Shown here: positions 53,792 to 64,000 of the stretch, piece after piece
Layout of the letters: each line of letters starts with the position of its first letter
Numbering within the stretch: position 1 is the first letter of the stretch
Assembly (NCBI RefSeq): GCF_019393635.1
Contig: NC_057867.1
Location: forward strand, 70,249,492-70,313,491
Direction: 5' to 3'
DNA length: 64,000 nucleotides
Origin: Dromiciops gliroides
Lineage: Eukaryota > Chordata > Mammalia > Microbiotheria > Microbiotheriidae
Notes under the pieces: generated by a model
Seen by the model: only the letters and a program-made list of their open reading frames with translations
Database searches by the model: none
What the model was told of the DNA's origin: nothing
Position numbers and translations under genes: made by a program

Positions 53792-56320
53792 GGTCTACTT
53801 AGATATTCAGTGCAAGCAGCCCCTATTTAGGAAAGAGAGACAGTTGGGATGAAGCCCCAGAAAGGGGAAGGTGGTTCAGGGTTAGAGCCAAAATGGAGCA
53901 TTTGGGAATATCTTGACCCTTGAGCTAGAAGTCCCCACTACTAAGTCCCCATCTTCCTTCCACCAGCTATTTATAAATAGCCCTTCCCCCATACCCTGCT
54001 CTTCCTTTCTTTTTGCAGGTGGAGGATGAGGCAGAGGACAGAGTAGTGTGGTTTAATGAAAAAAAATCACTGAACTAGAATTCTGGAGATACAAAATCGG
54101 GCAAATCGCTTCCTTTTGTCCAGCCTCACTTTCCTACTTTGTAAAGTGAGGGTAAATTAGATGAGATCAAGGGTTGCTTCCATTTCCAAAACATTCTCTG
54201 TGGGTTCAAATAGTTCTGCATTCTTGAAGCCATCCTTAGGGCTTACCACTGCCACTGGCTAATTTGATTTTTCAAGAACTCCTTTTTTATATATATCTAT
54301 ATCTATGTGTGTCAGCTATAGACACTGGGGATGTCACTGAGTGACAAGGGAGGACTGGAAGAAGTGAGGCACATTAAGGAGAAGGAAAGAGTGGTGGCTG
54401 GCCAGGAGTCATGGAAAGGAAAATCAATGTTGGGGAATAGGAAATGGCCAAGAAAAACAGATTAGTAGGGACTGGGAAATGGCAATGACAAAGGGGAGGA
54501 AGGCAGGGGAATAGTAATAACTCACATTTCTATAATACTGTAAAGTTAACGTTTTCCAAGTAGTTCCTTTACAGCATTCTAAGTGTTGTACATAAACAAA
54601 GATCATTACCATTCCTGTTTTACAGAAAAATAATCTGAAGTTCAGAGGAGTTGCGCTTTATGGATGGTCCCACGGCTAGTGTCATTCTTAGAACTCAAAC
54701 CTAGATCTCCTGACTCAAGGTCCACACTCTTTAACACTATTGAAAGTTTTTTTCATGGGTAGTACAAATGTGTAGTCTATAGGCCAAATCCCATTTTAGT
54801 ACAATTAGAATGTAGTTGGGTCTATGCATATAGCGGGAGCTTTTGAGTTTGATGGGTCTCTGGAAAAAATGAGTTGCTTTCTTTCCCAGGTTATCTCTGC
54901 TGCCTTTGAATCTCTCCCTAGTCTGGGCCTGCCACAATGAACTGGCCTCACTGGGAAATGCTTGCAATATGGGGAGCAGGGTGAAAGAAAGCTTGGGAGA
55001 TTTTTCCAGCTCTAATTAAACTAAGGCTAAATAAAATAAGCTGTTAGCCCTTCACTTTGTTTAAATGGCTCACTTCTCCATGTAGAACGAGCATGTGTGT
55101 GCTCATTATAGAACAAGACTTCCATTCACACAGGCCTGACACGATAATTTTGGCTAAATGCCTGCAGCTTGTTCAATGTCTGCCTGCCTGCCTATACATT
55201 GGGACAGGAGCTCTATTCCATACTTGGTAATTTGAATTGAGAGCAAGTATGTGAAGTGGCCTGTTGTTTGTGTGATGGGAAGAAAATGAAAAAGTAAAAG
55301 AGAATGCAGCGCTATGGGATGAATGTAACTTCACTGGTAGTGATAATTTCACATTTCAGGTCCAAGCACATTTGTGGGCAACTGACCTCCTGTAATCCTG
55401 ACCTCTCCACCCCCCAGCCCCAACCCCATGCCAGACTAAGCACAGGCATCTGTCAGAAGATGGGCTTCACTAATCTATACTTGTGTGAAGGTCCACATTC
55501 AGGAGGGCTCACGCTTCCCCTCACCCTCTTTTGTGGTTGGCAGTACCACCTAGATAGAGACACTGGGCTTTTGACCAAGGCATGAAAATTTAGAGGGCAG
55601 TCAGTATTTACACAGAGTATAAACTGAGTTTAACATGTAGTTACCAAAAAGTTAGCTACAAAAGGAAATAATCAGCTGCCCAGGTCTATTGTTTTTACCT
55701 CTGTAATTCTATTTCATCCGTCCAGCTCTGTCACCGCTCCAGGTCAGGGTCTCGTCTCTTTTTGCCCATACAGCTTCCTAATTGATCTTTAGATGATGGC
55801 ATTTCAAGCTAGGGGTGACTTTAAAGCACCTTCATTTTACAGGATAAAAAGAGACTCAGAGAAGTTAAATTATTAGCTCAGGGATGAGCTAGTTAAGTGG
55901 CAGAGCTAGAATTAGGAACCAGGCTTTCTGCCTCTACATTCAGTTGATTATAAAACTTATATCCTGTATTTTACAAATTTGCCTTTCTATCCTGTTATTA
56001 CATTATCCCCATCACCAGTTTTTTGTTCTTGCTATCCCATATGCCTGGAATAGTCCCTCCCCATGCTGAATACATCCTTCCCTTACAGTTCCAACTCAGG
56101 TCCCATCTACTCCAGAAAGCCTGTCCTGTCTGATCACCATACCATTGGAGGGACCTTTCCTCCACAACATCCCCAACAACCTCCCCCATGCCAACTGAAA
56201 TGCCTAGCTTCCTTCAAATCCCAATTCTAGTGCCACCTGCAGGAAACCTTTGACACCTGTACCCCTGATTTCAGTTCCCTCCCAAGTCCTACCACTCAAA
56301 CCCACCTCATTCCAACAACT
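53792..56320. other. Intergenic with weak MIR/L2 remnants
   Basis: About 54510-54740 and 55810-55960 are antisense MIR-like copies. About 56010-56290 resembles a sense L2 3' region ('ccatatgcctggaatagtccc', 'cagttccaactcaggtcccatc'). The rest has no recognised feature. Confidence 0.45.
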
Positions 56321-56349
56321 CCACCCCACCCCACCCCACCCCACCCCAT
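56321..56349. repeat. (CCCCA)n microsatellite
   Basis: About five to six CCCCA units. On the - strand it is the G-rich stretch just beyond the poly(A) signal of the coiled-coil gene. Confidence 0.9.
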
Positions 56350-56396
56350 CATAGACTAAAGTGAAACTGGTATCATTTTTAATGTAAGCATTTTTT

Positions 56397-56402
56397 TTTA
56401 TT
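56397..56402 (-). terminator. AATAAA poly(A) signal of the coiled-coil gene
   Basis: TTTATT on the + strand is AATAAA on the - strand, about 190 bases after the stop at 56591. A G-rich downstream element follows. Confidence 0.6.
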
Positions 56403-56590
56403 TTTTGGATACTGCAAGAAAAAGCATGACATCAATAGCCATTTGTTTTCATCAATCAGAAAACTGAAGTGACTGGAACATTTACTGTAAGATGAAATGA
56501 CTATAAGATAACTAAGTTTGCTGCTTGAAAGGCTGTATTATTGATGGAAATTTACTCATCTAAGGAAATGCGATGCCAAGCAGAAATTTC

Positions 56591-57139
56591 TTAAAAGTTT
56601 TCCAAGATGTCATCAATACTGGATTTGGATTTAGCTTCTAGGTCTTTCACTTGTTGCTGAATCTTCTTCAGCTCTTTCAGCAGCTCCGTTGCTTTTTCAG
56701 CTTCTTTTTCCATCTCTAATATGTTTTCATTAATCTTGGTCTCCATGGTACTAAGTCTTCTGTCGGCTATATCAATTAAATCTTTTAGGTTTTTAATTCT
56801 GATTTCCATATGGGTCGCCTCTGAAATCAGTTCTTCATGGTCTCTTCCGCTATATTCAAATTCAAGCATCAGTTCTTCCCCTGCCTCTTTCAATTCTGAT
56901 AGCTCTTCTTTAATTTGCCCCTGGCATCTTCTCACTAATGTCAATTCTTGCTCAAATTCTTCAACTGCATCCTTTATCCAGGTGATGACATCTCTTGGAG
57001 TTTCAGGTCTTATTTTTTCTTCCACATGAGCTACTGCTTGCATATTATCAGTTGTTTCAGCCACTGTAGGGTAATTCTTTGGCTTTTCATTGGTGTTTTC
57101 TGTTTCACTCATTTTCTGTTTCTGTTGTGTTTCATTCAT
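56591..57139 (-). CDS. Coiled-coil protein, terminal exon, unrecognised
   Basis: I do not recognise the family. The exon opens after a good acceptor (TTGTGCTTGTTTTCCAG, intron end at 57240). The first in-frame ATG is at 57139, giving 182 residues. The protein has an acidic, Gln/Glu/Thr-rich head (MNETQQKQKMSETENTNEKP) and a segment VITWIKDAVEEFEQEL. A long heptad coiled coil follows (about residues 85-175, with EELSELKEAGEEL, DLIDIADRRLSTMETK and ATELLKELKKIQQQVKDLEA), ending SIDDILENF. No signal peptide or membrane helix is seen. It is not a typical L1 ORF1 protein: the conserved RRM and C-terminal domains are absent. The clean frame, acceptor and poly(A) signal support a real gene; translation from an upstream exon in frame is possible but no ATG is seen there. 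Confidence 0.72.
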   Translation of the reverse strand: MNETQQKQKMSETENTNEKPKNYPTVAETTDNMQAVAHVEEKIRPETPRDVITWIKDAVEEFEQELTLVRRCQGQIKEELSELKEAGEELMLEFEYSGRDHEELISEATHMEIRIKNLKDLIDIADRRLSTMETKINENILEMEKEAEKATELLKELKKIQQQVKDLEAKSKSSIDDILENF

Positions 57140-57261
57140 CTCTATAGTTTCAGGGTTTCTTCTTTTTGGCTCTTCTCTTGTTTTTGGATGGCAGATGAGG
57201 CTCTCAGCTCCCTTGGAACTGTTCACTCCTTCACCCTGTCTGGAAAACAAGCACAAAATAA

Positions 57262-57990
57262 GTAAAAATTAGCCTTAAATAACCCAAGGCAGGCAGAAGG
57301 GAAAATTAAAGATTTTGATATAGAAAAGGTATTTTAAAAATCCAATTATCCTGGGTCTAAACAATACTCCTGTATGATAAGTATCCTTCAGTATACAGAA
57401 CGGATAATTGTTCCTGAGAAATCGGTCACAGAGCACATATTAATGTCTTCTACCACTCCTGCTTCTCCCCTCCCCTTTAGAATTTGGGGGGTTTCAATCC
57501 TGATTTTAGTATAAGGACTCTAATGTACGTGGCTTCAGCCTCTAGGAACAGGGGTTCCGATGAGTTATGCTGTTTTCAGCTGAGAAAAAATAGTTTCCTT
57601 CCTCTTTTCCTTCCCATCCCCAACCTGAGAGCCCCTCCTCAAAATGACCTCCTGGTTCTAACGCCTCTCTAAGCCCCAGAACTTGCAGGGACATTCTAAA
57701 ATCTCCTGGGGTGGAGCAGGGAGGGATGCAAAAGGCAGGAATAAAGAGGACGTCTAGCATAGTGAAAGAATCACAGTTACGATGATGCGAGGTTACGATG
57801 CCAGTTGTGAAACCATGAGGGAGGTTCAGCCCAGATCATTCTCCTCAGGCCCAGAAGAATGGGAGCTCGGTGTGGTGGCTCAGAGACCCGAGTTTAAGTC
57901 CCACCTCTGACTGACACTGGCTGTGCGTGAGCCTGGGCAAGTCTCACTACCCCTCAGTGTCCTAGAGAATTTTCTAAGTTACAGAACTTT
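57262..57990. other. Intron of the coiled-coil gene
   Basis: A short MIR-like piece lies at about 57870-57960. I see no other repeat. Confidence 0.4.
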
Positions 57991-57991
57991 T

Positions 57992-58150
57992 TTTTTGGCT
58001 GGGGTGGGGGGTGGGGGGCAGAATTGGGGTTAAGTGACTTACCCAGGGTCACACAGCTAGTAAGTGTCAAGTATCTGAGGCCCATTTTGAACTCAGGTCT
58101 TCCTGAATCCAGGGCTGGTGTTTTATCCACTGTGCCACCTAGCTGCCCCC
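57992..58150 (-). mobile_element. Young SINE, antisense, with 15-bp TSD
   Basis: It ends with the head 'gtgccacctagctgcccc' at the high coordinate. The duplication AGTTACAGAACTTTT is identical at 57977-57991 and 58151-58165. Confidence 0.94.
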
Positions 58151-58478
58151 AGTTACAGAACTTTTGAGCTGTATCAACAATGGGCATTTGTACACTGGGA
58201 ATTCACTACAACCACGAATCACAATCTGATCAGGACAAACAAGCCCCAACCCCAAAGAGATAAATAAATAAACGCTCAGATAAATGAACAAATACATAAC
58301 CATAGAGGCATCAGGGCTAGAAGAAACCTCAGAGATTATGTCAGTCCAAAGCACCCCTCCCCTCCTGCCACATCTAGGCCCACACATACGCATTCTTCTC
58401 TCCCTCTTCGCATCTCTCCTTCAAAACTTCAAAAACTCTCCCCAGAGCTCCTACCATGGCAGGAACCAGCTGGGTTAC

Positions 58479-58620
58479 CTGGGCAGCAAGTAGTAAAGGG
58501 CAAGAACTCTACCTCGGCTGGCCAGGCCAAGCAAGGAAGTCAGGCAGTCGGGCAGGAGGGCAGGTTCACCAGCAGCTTGAGAGGGAATGGCAGCTTCCCT
58601 CTAAAAGCCTGCAGAATCCA
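58479..58620 (-). other. Candidate 5' non-coding exon of the coiled-coil gene
   Basis: On the - strand a donor CTGCCCAG|GTAACC at 58478 would join to the acceptor at 57240. The sequence upstream of it stays open into the next exon but contains no ATG before an in-frame stop, so it would be 5' UTR. The 5' end is a guess. Confidence 0.35.
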
Positions 58621-59187
58621 TGCTCCTGCTAAGCCAACAGATTTCCTGACTCAAAGGGAGGCTCCCCAGGGCCCTCCCCTCTTTGTACCTGGCCCTGCCT
58701 GACTGAGAGCAAGACTCCCACCCCTCCCCCAACTTCTACCTTAGTCTTTTGGGCATAGCTAGAATGAGGATCCTTCCCCCACCCAACCCTACTGAGGACT
58801 GCCTCCTATTTGACTTGAACAAGATTCTTTCATTTCCTCCACGTCCCCCACTTTTCCCTCCTGATTGAAAGGGAGGCTCCTTTCCCTTCCCCAGTGCATC
58901 CACCCTGACAGAACTCCAGGCTGAAAATGAGGACCAATCCCCACCCTCAAGAATCCGGTACTGTTTCAGCCTGGTATGGAAAATTCCAGAAGGATCTGGA
59001 AAGTCAGCTAAGTCCCTCTTTCTTCCTCACAAAGGTGTTTTAACTGAGAAACTCAATACTACAGTATTTAGGGCATGAAAGTACCTCATAAGCCATTTGG
59101 TATTCCCATCTGACTCCCATTTTACAAATGAGGAAACTGAGGCCTAGAAAGAGGAAGTAACTTGACAAAAAATGACATAAGATTTGT
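58621..59187. other. Non-coding, nothing firm
   Basis: About 59085-59165 is a weak antisense MIR-like piece. No exon is recognised. Confidence 0.4.
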
Positions 59188-59345
59188 TTGTTTGTTTTGT
59201 TTTGGTTTTGGTGAGGCAATTGGGGTTAAGTGACTTGCCCAGGGCCACACAGCTAGTAAGTGTCAAGCATCTGAGGTCGGATTTGAACTCAGGTCCTCCT
59301 GAATCCAGGGCTGGTGCTTTATCCACTGCACCACCTAGCGGCCCC
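59188..59345 (-). mobile_element. SINE, antisense
   Basis: Full-length SINE ('gtgaggcaattggggttaagtgacttgccc' to 'gcaccacctagcggcccc'). It is flanked by a degenerate duplication GACATAAGATTTGTTT and GATATAAGTTTTTGTTT. Confidence 0.88.
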
Positions 59346-59734
59346 GATATAAGTTTTTGTTTCACACTCCCACATCATCCCTTTGGTGACCAAAAAGTTT
59401 TCCTGCCCTTAGACTTAAGTTCCCTAAAATCAGGGTCTGAAAATCATATTATAGGATTTGCAACTGGAAGCTTTGATGATACAGTTGAACTCCCTAATTT
59501 TACAAATGAGAAAATCAATAACTAATTTTGCCTATATTCATACATGAAGTAAGTAGCAAAGTCAAATCTGAATTAGACATTTTTCCCAATCCATCCTCTA
59601 GGGACCCTAGAGTCAGCGAAGGTTGATTCAAATCCTACAGCTAATACCTAATATCCATGCAACCTCAGACAGATCACTCAAACCTACCTGACCCTCAGTT
59701 CCCTCATCTGGAAAATGAGAAGCTTGAACTAGGT

Positions 59735-60938
59735 CAGGGGTTGGTAATTTTTCCCCCCTAAAATACCAGGTAGGATATTTTAAGCTTTGATGACCAACAG
59801 GCAAAAGTGAAAATATGACATAAGTACTTATGTAACACATTTTTATTGATGAAATCTAAAATATAATAATTGAGTATATATATATATACACATATTTTTT
59901 AATAATACTGGCCTACTAATGAGAAGATAATTCTTTTTTAGGGAGATATTTTGCTTTATCAAGGTTCAAAGTTACTGTTCTCTATCATCAAAATTGATTG
60001 TAAATGGTCACTTGTTAATAATAATCCATAATGTTATCACTGAAAATATCTCTTCACATAGATAAGTACTGCCAAACACTGGTATCAGGCCACAAGCTAA
60101 TGATTTTAATTGTGCATATTCATTTCAAAGGCATTTATAGAATTCTAGACTCTTCTCTTGATATTTGCCTTTTAACATGGCATTGCAATGCAGAATAATT
60201 ACTTTGAATTGAAGGTTAGGTGGAAGCTCCCCAATTGCACAGTTAAACAGATTTAGGAATATGGAATTCTTTTGTACTTGCATCAAGGTCCAAAAAACAC
60301 TACTAGAACTGTAGTTTGAGTTAAAAAATATATATATGCAGCAAATTTGTGTGGGAATGGAGAATTTATTTCTTGTTTTAACTTTTGACAGCACAAGAAG
60401 TGTTTAAAGCAACTTGACATTGATTTCAATACAAACTTAGTTGTCATTGAATTGACTTTACCACAGCATTAAGTTTCACCTTTAAGTGCTGCTTTGTCTT
60501 GTAATTTTAGACTGAATTTATTTGAAAACATTATCAAAGTCTTTGATAAAAGCCACTTAATGTTCAATAATGGTGATTTAGGGCAGTTCTCATTCAGAAA
60601 AATTCCAAACTCAGCCCTGAGCTCAAAAAATTATAATAAAACTTTTTTCCCTCTCATTTCTTGTTTTGACATGATGGGTGTGCAATGGTAATAAAAAATG
60701 TCATGGTATGGTGAAATGCTGTCAAGTTACGATTGTATCATCAGTGAGAGGTGTTGAAAACATAGGGTCTCTATTGCAACTCCTCATTTCTACCACAGTA
60801 GTGGGAAAGCAGCCATAGACAATACGTAAAGGAATGAGCATAGTTGTATTCCAATAGAATTTTGCTTCTAAATATAAAAGCCATTCTCAGCTCACAAGCT
60901 GCACAAAAAACAAGCAGGCCATAGTTTGCCGACCCTTG
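59735..60938. mobile_element. hAT (Charlie-like) element, about 1.2 kb
   Basis: The left end CAGGGGTTGGTAA and right end (reverse complement CAAGGGTCGGCAAACTATGG) are the inverted termini of Charlie-type hAT transposons, with 'ttttaagctttgatgacc' just inside the left end. The flanking 8-mers AACTAGGT and ACCTAGAA share the central CTAG core seen in mammalian hAT targets. The element sits inside a MIR-like SINE whose halves lie at about 59640-59734 and 60939-61000. No transposase frame survives; the 1.2 kb interior is A/T-rich. Confidence 0.8.
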
Positions 60939-60999
60939 ACCTAGAAGACCTCTGAGGTCCCTTCCAGTTCTAGAGTTATATCCAATGATATTATGTCTA

Positions 61000-61350
61000 T
61001 ACAGAGCTGCCAAAGAAATCTTCCTAAAGCACAGATCTGATCATGTTATTCCCTCAAACAGCTTCTCCTCTAAAAGAAGGTACAAACTGTTCATTTTGGC
61101 ATTTAAAGACCCTCATGATCTGGCTCTGCCCTGTCTTTCCACACTTATTCACCTTTCACCCCTTAACATACTCTATGTTCCAGCTAAATTGGCCTACTCA
61201 TTGCTTTCCAAATTTAATATTCCTTCTCCAACCTCCATGCCTTTGCATACGCAGGCTGTCCCCCACACCTGGAATGCATTACCTCTTCACCTCTACCACT
61301 TTAAAGATGAGAAAATTGACTTTTCAGGGTTGGAGCTCAATTTTTTTTTA
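61000..61350 (+). mobile_element. L2-clade LINE ORF2 C-terminal fragment, sense
   Basis: The + strand encodes AAKEIFLKHRSDHVIPSNSF, KLFILAFKDPHDLALPCLS and QAVPHTWNALPLHL. These correspond to the L2 C-terminal order (IFLKxRSDHVTP, LAFKxxHDLALP, PxTWNxLPLHL). It is broken and lacks the RT core. Confidence 0.85.
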
Positions 61351-61366
61351 AAGATACTGGGGTCTG

Positions 61367-61604
61367 GGGAAGCTAGGTGGCACAGTGGATAAAGCACCAG
61401 TCCTGGATTCAGGAGGACCTGAGTTCACATTTGACCTAGCTGTGTAATCCTGGGCAAGTCACTTAATCCTCATTGCCCAGTAAAAACAAACAAACAAACA
61501 GACAGACAAACAGATACTTACCAGCCGTTTGACCCGGGCAAGTCATTTGACCCAATTGCCTTTAACCGCACCCCCTCCCCCCAAAAAAAACCAACAAAAA
61601 AAGA
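61367..61604 (+). mobile_element. Dimeric SINE insertion
   Basis: A SINE with shortened body (61375-61512, tail with CAAA and CAGA units) is followed directly by the 3' half of a second copy ('atacttaccagccgtttgacc.gggcaagtc', 61513-61604). A degenerate duplication AAAGATACTGGGGTCT and AAAGACGCTGGAGCCT surrounds the whole. Confidence 0.75.
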
Positions 61605-61723
61605 AAAGACGCTGGAGCCTTTATCATTGACCCTGAAATCACAACCCACTCTACCAACCCCAAGGGTTTTTCTTGGATTTAACTATCAAAAGATTCAAAG
61701 AAACAAGGATCCATTTTTTAAAA

Positions 61724-61850
61724 GTGAGGCAATTGGGGTTAAGTGACTTGCCCAGGGTCACACAGCTAGTAAGTGTTAAGTGTTTGAGGTTGGATTTGAA
61801 CTCAGGTACTCCTGACTCCAGGGCTGGTGCTCTATACATCTAGCTGCCCC
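61724..61850 (-). mobile_element. Young SINE, antisense, with TSD
   Basis: It is flanked by AAGGATCCATTTTTTAAAA on the left and AAGGACCCATTTTTTAAAA on the right. A few bases of the head ('gatagagc') are deleted. Confidence 0.92.
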
Positions 61851-61904
61851 AAGGACCCATTTTTTAAAAAAATTAAAATGAGACAATTCACTTTAACAAA
61901 CTTA

Positions 61905-62395
61905 TAAGAAAACTGCCATAAGTGCTGGTGGATACCAGACAAAAAGATCAAGTCTGCCCTCAGAGAACTTACATTCTAAAGGTGTGTGGGGGGAGTGGGG
62001 GTGGAGGGGTGCTACAGCATGGACACAGATAAATATAGTACAAAGTAGGAAGTGATGGGGCAAAGGAAAAATTTGTGCTCTAGGAACATTTGAAGAGGGA
62101 GAGAGAACTTTTTTATTAGGTGGCAATCAGAGTTGAATCTTGAAGGAAGAATAGGATTTTGACAGTCTGAGAGGAGGACAGAATATATTGCAGTCATCAG
62201 AGACAACATATCAAGTTAAAGCTAAGTTCAGCTGTTATGTATTGTTGAACACAAACTGGGGAGCAATGTGAAACAAGATTTGGACATGTAGAATGGAGTT
62301 AGATTGGAGGGTGATTAGACCTGTTCATTAGAAAGCTTCTTTTTGAAGGAGAATGGGTTGGAGATGGGAGAGACTGGAGGTAGGGCAACCAGATG
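61905..62395 (-). repeat. L2-like LINE remnant, antisense
   Basis: It starts with a reversed L2 tail ('ctgccctcagagaacttacattctaaagg') and continues with diverged L2 3' UTR-like sequence ('ttgaatcttgaaggaaga'). Confidence 0.6.
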
Positions 62396-63363
62396 TTAAA
62401 ACTCTCATCTGATAAACAAGGGGAAAATGTTACGGGATGCATGTGCGGACAAAATTGCGAAAAAGACCAAGTTTATTTGAAACTTTCATCTTCTCAGGGA
62501 TCTTCTCCTCTCTTTCAGCACCTAGCACCCTTAAGAAATCCCCAGACTGCCCAGGGGTCCCAACTACAACACCTTCTTGGCCAGTTCCCATGTTTTCAAC
62601 TTTTCTCTCTGAAGTTAAAATGTACTTGTCCTATGTTGTATCCCCTCAAGGTTCTGCTAATGCTGGGCTCAACTCCTACATCAGATATGACCAAAAAGGA
62701 ATGTGGATTTCCTTATGGAATCTGCAATGCTATAACCCAAGGGGTTACTAATGGCCAATTTGGAATTAATTGCAGGAACGCTGTGTTGTGTACATCCTCT
62801 TCTTCCCTTTTTGGGAAGCTGGCACATTGGCCTCTCCCTACATCTGAAGCAGCTCTCTTGTTCTCCTGAACCTTTCTGATATCCATAAGAGTGGCAAAGC
62901 TGTCCCATCTACCAGAAATTGGCTGGCCTGGGCCTAGTGACCTAAGCTCGGCAGGGGCTGCTAGGCAGGTGCTCCCTAATTATCCTGGATTCCTGCTTTC
63001 CATTAGCCATTTCTGGTCTGGTCTGGTCTGTTCTGTTCAGTACAAAGATAATTTTTTCCTGGAAGAGAAACCAAAGGCAAAATGAAGGGGGGAAGCCTTT
63101 TTCTTCTGCATATACAATGCTAAACTTTAACAGGCAAGGGACGGGAGGTACTTCTAGGCTGCTTCTCTAGGTACCTGTTCACATTTCTATAGCTCTTAGA
63201 AAGTTTACAAGGCATTTTGTTTATAGCAATACTTTGAGGTAGGCCACACAAGCATTACCACCTCCCTCCCACCATTTTACAGATGAGGTGGGGGGAGGCA
63301 GTAACTTTCCTAGGGCCACAGGAGTGGGTTTTGCACCCGTGGTCAGGGACTTGGCCTAAGTTA
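62396..63363. other. Non-coding or unresolved stretch
   Basis: Two overlapping open frames (158 codons at 62393-62869; 104 codons at 62437-62751) have no splice context, codon bias or family signature that I can see. About 63175-63350 is an antisense MIR-like SINE. Confidence 0.35.
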
Positions 63364-63568
63364 CAGGGATTCTTTAACCTTTCTTGTGTCATGGACTGCT
63401 TTGATAGTCTGATGAAGCCTATGGACCCCTTCTTATCTCAAATGATAAAATGCGTAGTATTACAAAAGAAATAACTTATATTGACATACAATGACCAAAA
63501 TTTAAAAAGTAATAAAAAACCAATCAAGCCCCCACCCAAGTTTATGAAGCCCAGGTTAAGAATTCCTG
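63364..63568. mobile_element. hAT-type MITE, about 205 bp
   Basis: The left end CAGGGATTCTTTAACCT pairs with the right end (reverse complement CAGGAATTCTTAACCTGGG). The interior 'gtcatggactgctttgatagtctgatgaagcctatggacccc' is typical of old mammalian hAT MITEs. I see no clear 8-bp duplication. Confidence 0.75.
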
Positions 63569-64000
63569 CACTAGGAGGGCATTTCAGGTCCATTTCATCT
63601 TGCCTATTCTATGATTCTCTGAATCTATAGATCATTGTTTGTCTTTTTCTGTGTGCATAATCTCTCCAGTTTGATTGGAAGAGACTGTCTTGGGCTTTTT
63701 ATATATCTGCCAGCTCCTTTGCACAGGGTTACATACTTATAGGTACAACAGAAATATTTACCAAATGAATGAATGGAACGGAACCAGTCACAGGGCCCCT
63801 CTTGCCTCTTGTCTACTGAAATAGACAATAAGGATGCATTTTCCAAAGGCAGTTTTCTTAGCATCTCTGTGGCACTAAAATGCAGATGCTAAATTATTGG
63901 GCAAATTAACAAGCACACTCAGAATGAGCCACAGAAGATGTTTTGTTTCTCTCTTAATTATATACAATGCATTATGAGGGCCAAAGAAAAGATGAGAAAG

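Noticed and set aside
56591-57256. Possibility that the coiled-coil frame is an L1 ORF1
   Set aside because: There is no RRM or basic C-terminal domain, no adjoining ORF2 and no repeat neighbours, and it has a spliced-exon context.
62393-62869. 158-codon + frame that might be an unknown gene
   Set aside because: An overlapping 104-codon frame is equally open and I see no splice signals, codon bias or family motif; left as unresolved sequence.
1-64000. Search for tRNA genes, endogenous retrovirus coding regions, CRISPR arrays
   Set aside because: Every tRNA-like stretch found belongs to a SINE head. I saw no clear retroviral gag, pol or env region and no regularly spaced repeat array.

Overview
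This is a nuclear window from a marsupial, more likely an Australian one than an opossum (inference). The clue is a young, tRNA-headed SINE with a head starting GGGGCAGCTAGGTGG and a TTCAAATCCGG box-B-like motif. It occurs about twenty times on both strands, usually with clean target-site duplications. It sits among old L2, L3/CR1 and MIR-like repeats, one 5'-truncated L1 and several hAT and mariner remnants. No bacterial or viral gene organisation is visible.

Three host protein-coding loci can be supported. (1) A compact four-exon gene on the + strand (24,917-26,569) that I do not recognise. It has a strong Kozak start, a first exon made of Gly-Tyr-Gln repeats, an acidic second exon and a basic C-terminus. 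(2) A complete five-exon cylicin gene on the + strand (33,264-51,897; 417 codons). All splice sites are canonical and in phase. It has a CYLC2-like N-terminus, a Lys/Asp/Ser repeat exon and a C-terminal PEAxWIxKL ending that I know from CYLC1. Cylicins are structural proteins of the spermatid perinuclear theca. (3) A - strand terminal exon (56,591-57,239) encoding a 182-residue acidic coiled-coil protein, with an acceptor and a poly(A) signal and probably a 5' non-coding exon near 58.5 kb. The first two loci have CRE-like TGATGT elements upstream, in keeping with spermatid expression (inference).

Layout: 1-24.7 kb is repeats only (long antisense L2 blocks at 5.4-7.6, 10.7-12.6 and 14.1-16.9 kb). 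24.8-27 kb is the unknown gene. An orphan CpG island lies at 28.65-29.05 kb. 33.2-52 kb is the cylicin gene, whose large first intron holds a 0.9 kb homopurine tract and an L1. 52-56.3 kb is repeats. 56.4-58.6 kb is the coiled-coil gene. 58.6-64 kb is repeats, including a 1.2 kb hAT remnant. Repeat boundaries without a stated target-site duplication are approximate, and family names come from recognition, not from a search.
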